Positions 4,205 through 6,938 of a stretch of DNA of 6,938 nt are shown piece after piece. The number at the start of each line of letters is the position of its first letter. The stretch's first letter is position 1. The position numbers and the translations under genes were made by a program. The notes under the pieces were generated by a model, which saw nothing but the letters and a program-made list of their open reading frames with translations, was not told the origin of the DNA and ran no database searches. Source of the stretch: an uncultured Muribaculaceae bacterium (GTDB taxonomy: Bacteria; Bacteroidota; Bacteroidia; Bacteroidales; Muribaculaceae); assembly GCA_910578305.1 (NCBI GenBank), contig CAJTQH010000037.1:1-6938 (forward strand). The letters run 5' to 3'.

Positions 4205-5562
4205 GAGAGATTCATGAGCAGGAGGGTGCTGATGCCCATGTAGATGACCATACCGATAATGTCGTTGGTAATGGAGATGAACGGGCCGGTGGCAAGCGCA
4301 GGATCGATTTTGAATCGCTCGAGTGTAAGTGGTACGAATGTGCCGAACACCGATGCGAAGAGCACCACAGCCATGAGCGAGAGAGATACCGACAGCGTAG
4401 TGGCCATGCTTATGCCGCCAAAGAAGTAGTTGTAGGCAAACACAAGCAATGATATAATGCATCCGTTGATAAGTCCGACTCCAAGTTCCTTTACAAGTTG
4501 CTTCAATGAATTCTTTATATCAAGCGAACCGTTGGCCAGACCCTGCACGACGATAGCCGACGACTGGGTACCTACGTTACCGCCAGTGCCGCCTATGAGC
4601 GGTATAAACAGAGCCAGTGCGGGATCCATGGCAAATCCGGTTTCAAAGTTTCGCAAAATCAACGAGTTGCCTATACCTCCTACCATACCGATAAGCAGCC
4701 ATGGCAAACGGGCTTTTGTCTGTGTAAACAATGTGTCGTCGGTCTCCACGTCGCTTGAAAGACCCGATGCCAACTGATAGTCGCGCTCGGACGACTCACG
4801 CACCTGATCCATCACGTCGTCGACGGTGATACGTCCGAGCAATCGTCCTATAGAGTCGACCACCGGCATGGCCACAAGGTCATATTTCTCGAAGTCGAGA
4901 GCCACATCGTCGATCGGTGTATCGGCCTTCACCGACACCGGATCGACTTCCATTACGTGCTTGATCTTCGACACCGAAGGATCGGTGATGAGTTTTTTCA
5001 ACGGCAGGATACCATGCAACTTATTATCATTGTCGACCACATACACATAGTAGATCTCATCCAGATCCTCTGCCTGCATACGCATCTGCTTGATACATTC
5101 CGGCATACTCCAATTCTCGTTGACAACGATCATTTCCGTACCCATCAGACCACCGGCTGTGTCTTCGTCGTATTTCAAAAGGTCGATGATATCGCCTGCC
5201 TGCTCCACATCGTCGATGTGCGAGAGGATTTCATCGCGATCTTCCTCATCGAGTTCCTGAATGATATCTACCGCATCGTCGGTGTCGAGGTGATCGATAA
5301 ACTGCTTGGCGATCTCTTCGGCAGGCATGCTGCTGAGAAGTTTGCGGCGATCGTCCTCGTCAAGTTCCATGAGCACATCGGCAGCCACATCGTCGTCAAG
5401 CAACTTATACAGATACTCGGCTTCCTCGAGGTCGAGCTCCTGATAAAGCTCGGCAATGTCGGCCGGGTGCAGATCGGCCAGTTCGCGGCGAGCCGACTCG
5501 TCATCATGCGATGCGATGATGGAGCGTATGTGGTGCAGATATTCCGGAGTGTATTCTTTCAT
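4201..5562 (-). CDS. mgtE: Magnesium channel/transporter MgtE
   Basis: A 453-residue inner-membrane Mg2+ channel of standard family length. The N domain (about 1-130) is an acidic helical repeat region rich in Asp/Glu. It is followed by the conserved YDEDTAGGLM segment (131-140), two CBS domains (about 140-260) and a five-helix membrane domain (about 285-453). Pore signatures are GGTGGNVGTQSS (324-335) and DPALATGPFISITND (420-434), where Asp434 corresponds to the conserved Mg2+-selecting aspartate. In studied homologues, cytoplasmic Mg2+ binding to the N and CBS domains closes the pore, so control is mainly post-translational. No Mg2+ riboswitch is placed before the gene; its ATG overlaps the rsmA stop as ATGA, indicating coupled translation. 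The assignment is secure. Confidence 0.97.
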   Translation of the reverse strand: MKEYTPEYLHHIRSIIASHDDESARRELADLHPADIAELYQELDLEEAEYLYKLLDDDVAADVLMELDEDDRRKLLSSMPAEEIAKQFIDHLDTDDAVDIIQELDEEDRDEILSHIDDVEQAGDIIDLLKYDEDTAGGLMGTEMIVVNENWSMPECIKQMRMQAEDLDEIYYVYVVDNDNKLHGILPLKKLITDPSVSKIKHVMEVDPVSVKADTPIDDVALDFEKYDLVAMPVVDSIGRLLGRITVDDVMDQVRESSERDYQLASGLSSDVETDDTLFTQTKARLPWLLIGMVGGIGNSLILRNFETGFAMDPALALFIPLIGGTGGNVGTQSSAIVVQGLANGSLDIKNSLKQLVKELGVGLINGCIISLLVFAYNYFFGGISMATTLSVSLSLMAVVLFASVFGTFVPLTLERFKIDPALATGPFISITNDIIGMVIYMGISTLLLMNLS

Positions 5563-6359
5563 TGTGCTTCAGTGCGGTAAGATGTGATGAGATTGGTGAG
5601 TTCAATAAACCTGTCGACCGACAACTGTTCGGGACGTAACGACATAATCTCATGATCCGGCAACGGCACTGACGCAGGAAAAAGTCCACGAAGCGAGTTG
5701 CGCAGAGTCTTACGCCGCTGGCCGAAAGACGTCTTGACCACGGTCTTGAACAGGCGCTCATCGCATCCGAGCGACGTGACTCCGTTGCGGGTCATCTTTA
5801 TAACACCGCTCTTCACCTTTGGCGGCGGATTGAACACATGTTCGCTCACGGTAAACAGATATTCCACATCGTACCATGCCTGAAGCAGCACACTCAGTAT
5901 GCCGCGTGCCTTGGTGCCGGGAGCTGCGGCCAGACGCTCGGCCACCTCGCGCTGAAGCATGCCTGAACAACAAGCCACCTGATCCTTATATTCAAGCACA
6001 TGAAAAAATATCTGCGATGATATATTGTAGGGATAGTTGCCAATAACACAGAATTTCTGTCCGTCGGGATACACCTTCGCCAGATCGGTGCGCAGGAAGT
6101 CGCACTCCATGATACCCCCCGCAGCCTCAAGCGCGGGAAACTCACGGCGCAGGTATTCCACACTCTCCGTGTCGATTTCGGCTACTTTCACATCGTGTCC
6201 GGATTCGAGAAGAAACTGAGTGAGCACGCCCATGCCCGGGCCGACTTCCATCACCGGCATTCCGTGGAAATCATCGAGAGTGGCCGCAATGCGCCGCGCC
6301 ACCGACAAGTCGGTCAGGAAATGCTGGCCAAGAGCTTTTTTGGGTTTTACTTTCTGCAT
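5559..6359 (-). CDS. rsmA: 16S rRNA (adenine1518/1519-N6) dimethyltransferase RsmA/KsgA
   Basis: A 266-residue S-adenosylmethionine-dependent enzyme that dimethylates two adjacent adenosines in helix 45 of 16S rRNA during 30S maturation. Visible signatures are LGQHFL (10-15), SAM motif I EVGPGMG (38-44), the catalytic NYPY (108-111, the NLPY-type motif), VFNPPPKVKS (175-184) and RRKTLRNSL (215-223). The start at 6359 (MQKVKPKKALGQHFL) is chosen because Bacteroidales homologues as I recall them begin there; in-frame ATGs at 6407 and 6404 would add 16 or 15 residues. A -7 element at 6430-6437 fits either choice. The last codons overlap the mgtE start by four bases. Loss of KsgA gives kasugamycin resistance in other bacteria. 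Function is secure; only the start is open. Confidence 0.96.
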   Translation of the reverse strand: MQKVKPKKALGQHFLTDLSVARRIAATLDDFHGMPVMEVGPGMGVLTQFLLESGHDVKVAEIDTESVEYLRREFPALEAAGGIMECDFLRTDLAKVYPDGQKFCVIGNYPYNISSQIFFHVLEYKDQVACCSGMLQREVAERLAAAPGTKARGILSVLLQAWYDVEYLFTVSEHVFNPPPKVKSGVIKMTRNGVTSLGCDERLFKTVVKTSFGQRRKTLRNSLRGLFPASVPLPDHEIMSLRPEQLSVDRFIELTNLITSYRTEAQ

Positions 6360-6429
6360 GTCTGTCAAGTGTTGTTTCTGATGCTCACTTATAGGGAGAG
6401 CCATCACTATCCGACAGCTTCCACAGCTA

Positions 6430-6437
6430 CAAAATTA
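6430..6437 (-). promoter_or_regulatory. Candidate -7 promoter element of the rsmA-mgtE operon
   Basis: On the minus strand this reads TAATTTTG, matching TAnnTTTG. Transcription would begin near 6424, 65 bases before the preferred rsmA start at 6359 or 17 bases before the upstream ATG at 6407. No exact TTTG at -33. Confidence 0.5.
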
Positions 6438-6469
6438 ACGTTTTCTATCGAATTGAGAAAAAATATGGC

Positions 6470-6477
6470 TACATTTG
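6470..6477 (+). promoter_or_regulatory. Candidate -7 promoter element of the S1/P1 nuclease gene
   Basis: TACATTTG, followed by CA, matches TAnnTTTG and has the same core as the complete promoter at 2882-2889. A start near 6483 would leave a leader of about 27 bases before the ATG at 6510. It faces away from the rsmA element 32 bases to the left, giving a compact divergent promoter region. Confidence 0.55.
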
Positions 6478-6509
6478 CAACCACCATCACTTGACAAAAT
6501 CATATTTTC

Positions 6510-6938
6510 ATGAAACGCATCATCACACTTCCTCTACTGCTTCTCTCTGTCGTATCGGCTCTTGCCTGGAGCCAGAAAGGCCACGATGTCACAGCCTATA
6601 TTGCTGAACAGCACCTTACTCCGGCCACCAAAGCCGTCGTCGACTCCATTCTCGACGGCAAATCGATGGTCTACTGGGCCAACTGGCTCGACAATGCGAG
6701 TCATACCCGCCCCTATGCATATACCAAGACATGGCACTACAAAAACATAGACGAAGGTGTGCGCTACGAGGAAGCTCAGGCCAATCCGGCCGGCGATGCC
6801 GTGACGGCTATAAAGTCGCAACTCGAGCAGCTGTCGGACAACAACATATCGCACGAAGATGCAGCACTGGCCATGAAAATACTCGTGCACGTGGTGGGCG
6901 ACATGCACCAGCCCATGCACATGGGTCATGCCACCGAC
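6510..6938 (+). CDS. Secreted S1/P1-family zinc nuclease (partial)
   Basis: The first 143 codons of an S1/P1-type phosphodiesterase; the frame is open to the window edge. A signal peptide (hydrophobic LPLLLLSVV, cleavage after SALA at residue 19) would expose Trp20 as the mature N-terminus. In this family the N-terminal Trp itself binds zinc. Further ligands visible by family pattern are His25 (SQKGHD), Asp61 in the W-x-D segment, His76 (TWHY), and His127, Asp131 and His137 in HVVGDMHQPMH. The C-terminal ligands lie outside the window. Family members cut single-stranded DNA and RNA and can remove 3'-phosphates, so here a role in periplasmic or extracellular nucleic acid scavenging is likely. 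All metal ligands expected so far are present. Confidence 0.94.
   Translation, partial: MKRIITLPLLLLSVVSALAWSQKGHDVTAYIAEQHLTPATKAVVDSILDGKSMVYWANWLDNASHTRPYAYTKTWHYKNIDEGVRYEEAQANPAGDAVTAIKSQLEQLSDNNISHEDAALAMKILVHVVGDMHQPMHMGHATD

Noticed and set aside
4957..5580. Open frame of 207 codons on the plus strand opposite mgtE
   Set aside because: It is the mirror of the acidic MgtE N domain and CBS region. The minus-strand frame carries full family signatures and the plus frame shows no domain.
5563..5620. Mg2+ riboswitch (M-box-like) before mgtE
   Set aside because: mgtE starts within the end of rsmA with no leader space, and no separate promoter is seen there.
6534..6929. Minus-strand frame of 131 codons opposite the S1/P1 nuclease
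   Set aside because: The plus strand encodes a signal peptide and all expected zinc ligands of the nuclease. The opposite frame is His/Val-rich shadow sequence.

Overview
The window looks like a chromosomal segment of a Bacteroidales bacterium, perhaps of the Muribaculaceae (an inference from overall protein resemblance, with no database search). Supporting signs are several matches to the Bacteroidetes promoter -7 element TAnnTTTG ahead of genes, one complete TTTG-N19-TAnnTTTG promoter, few convincing Shine-Dalgarno sequences, and a translationally coupled rsmA-mgtE pair of Bacteroidales type. The genes are ordinary or accessory ones. I see no CRISPR array, tRNA, rRNA, insertion sequence or phage gene.

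Left part (1-725, minus strand): a compact PflA-like radical SAM protein is followed four bases later by the start of a small protein that runs off the left edge. The two are almost certainly one operon, and the target of the radical SAM enzyme is not in view. Next comes an AT-rich gap of about 400 bases (726-1142) with promoter-like elements on both strands and several short inverted repeats.

Accessory part (1143-4198, plus strand): a class II Fic AMP-transferase with a C-terminal winged helix, whose linker is coded by a 21-bp tandem repeat; a small two-helix membrane protein with a bPH_4-type domain; the promoter, start and first 20 codons of a short-chain dehydrogenase that then breaks off; a complete Bacteroidetes promoter driving a 34-residue reading frame; and a lipoprotein serine hydrolase of the beta-lactamase/NylB type. 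The broken dehydrogenase and the small frame make 2667-3058 the most rearranged-looking stretch.

Housekeeping part (4201-6359, minus strand): rsmA (16S rRNA dimethyladenosine transferase) and mgtE (Mg2+ channel/transporter) overlap by ATGA and form an operon. mgtE converges on the hydrolase gene with two bases between the stop codons. Divergent from rsmA, an exported S1/P1-type zinc nuclease starts at 6510 and runs off the right edge. The two divergent units have facing -7 elements in a short shared intergenic region.

The points most worth a second look are the repeat-coded Fic linker, the similar TCGGT/ACCGA inverted repeats before fic and before the next gene, the truncated dehydrogenase next to a strong promoter and small ORF, and the radical SAM plus small-protein pair.
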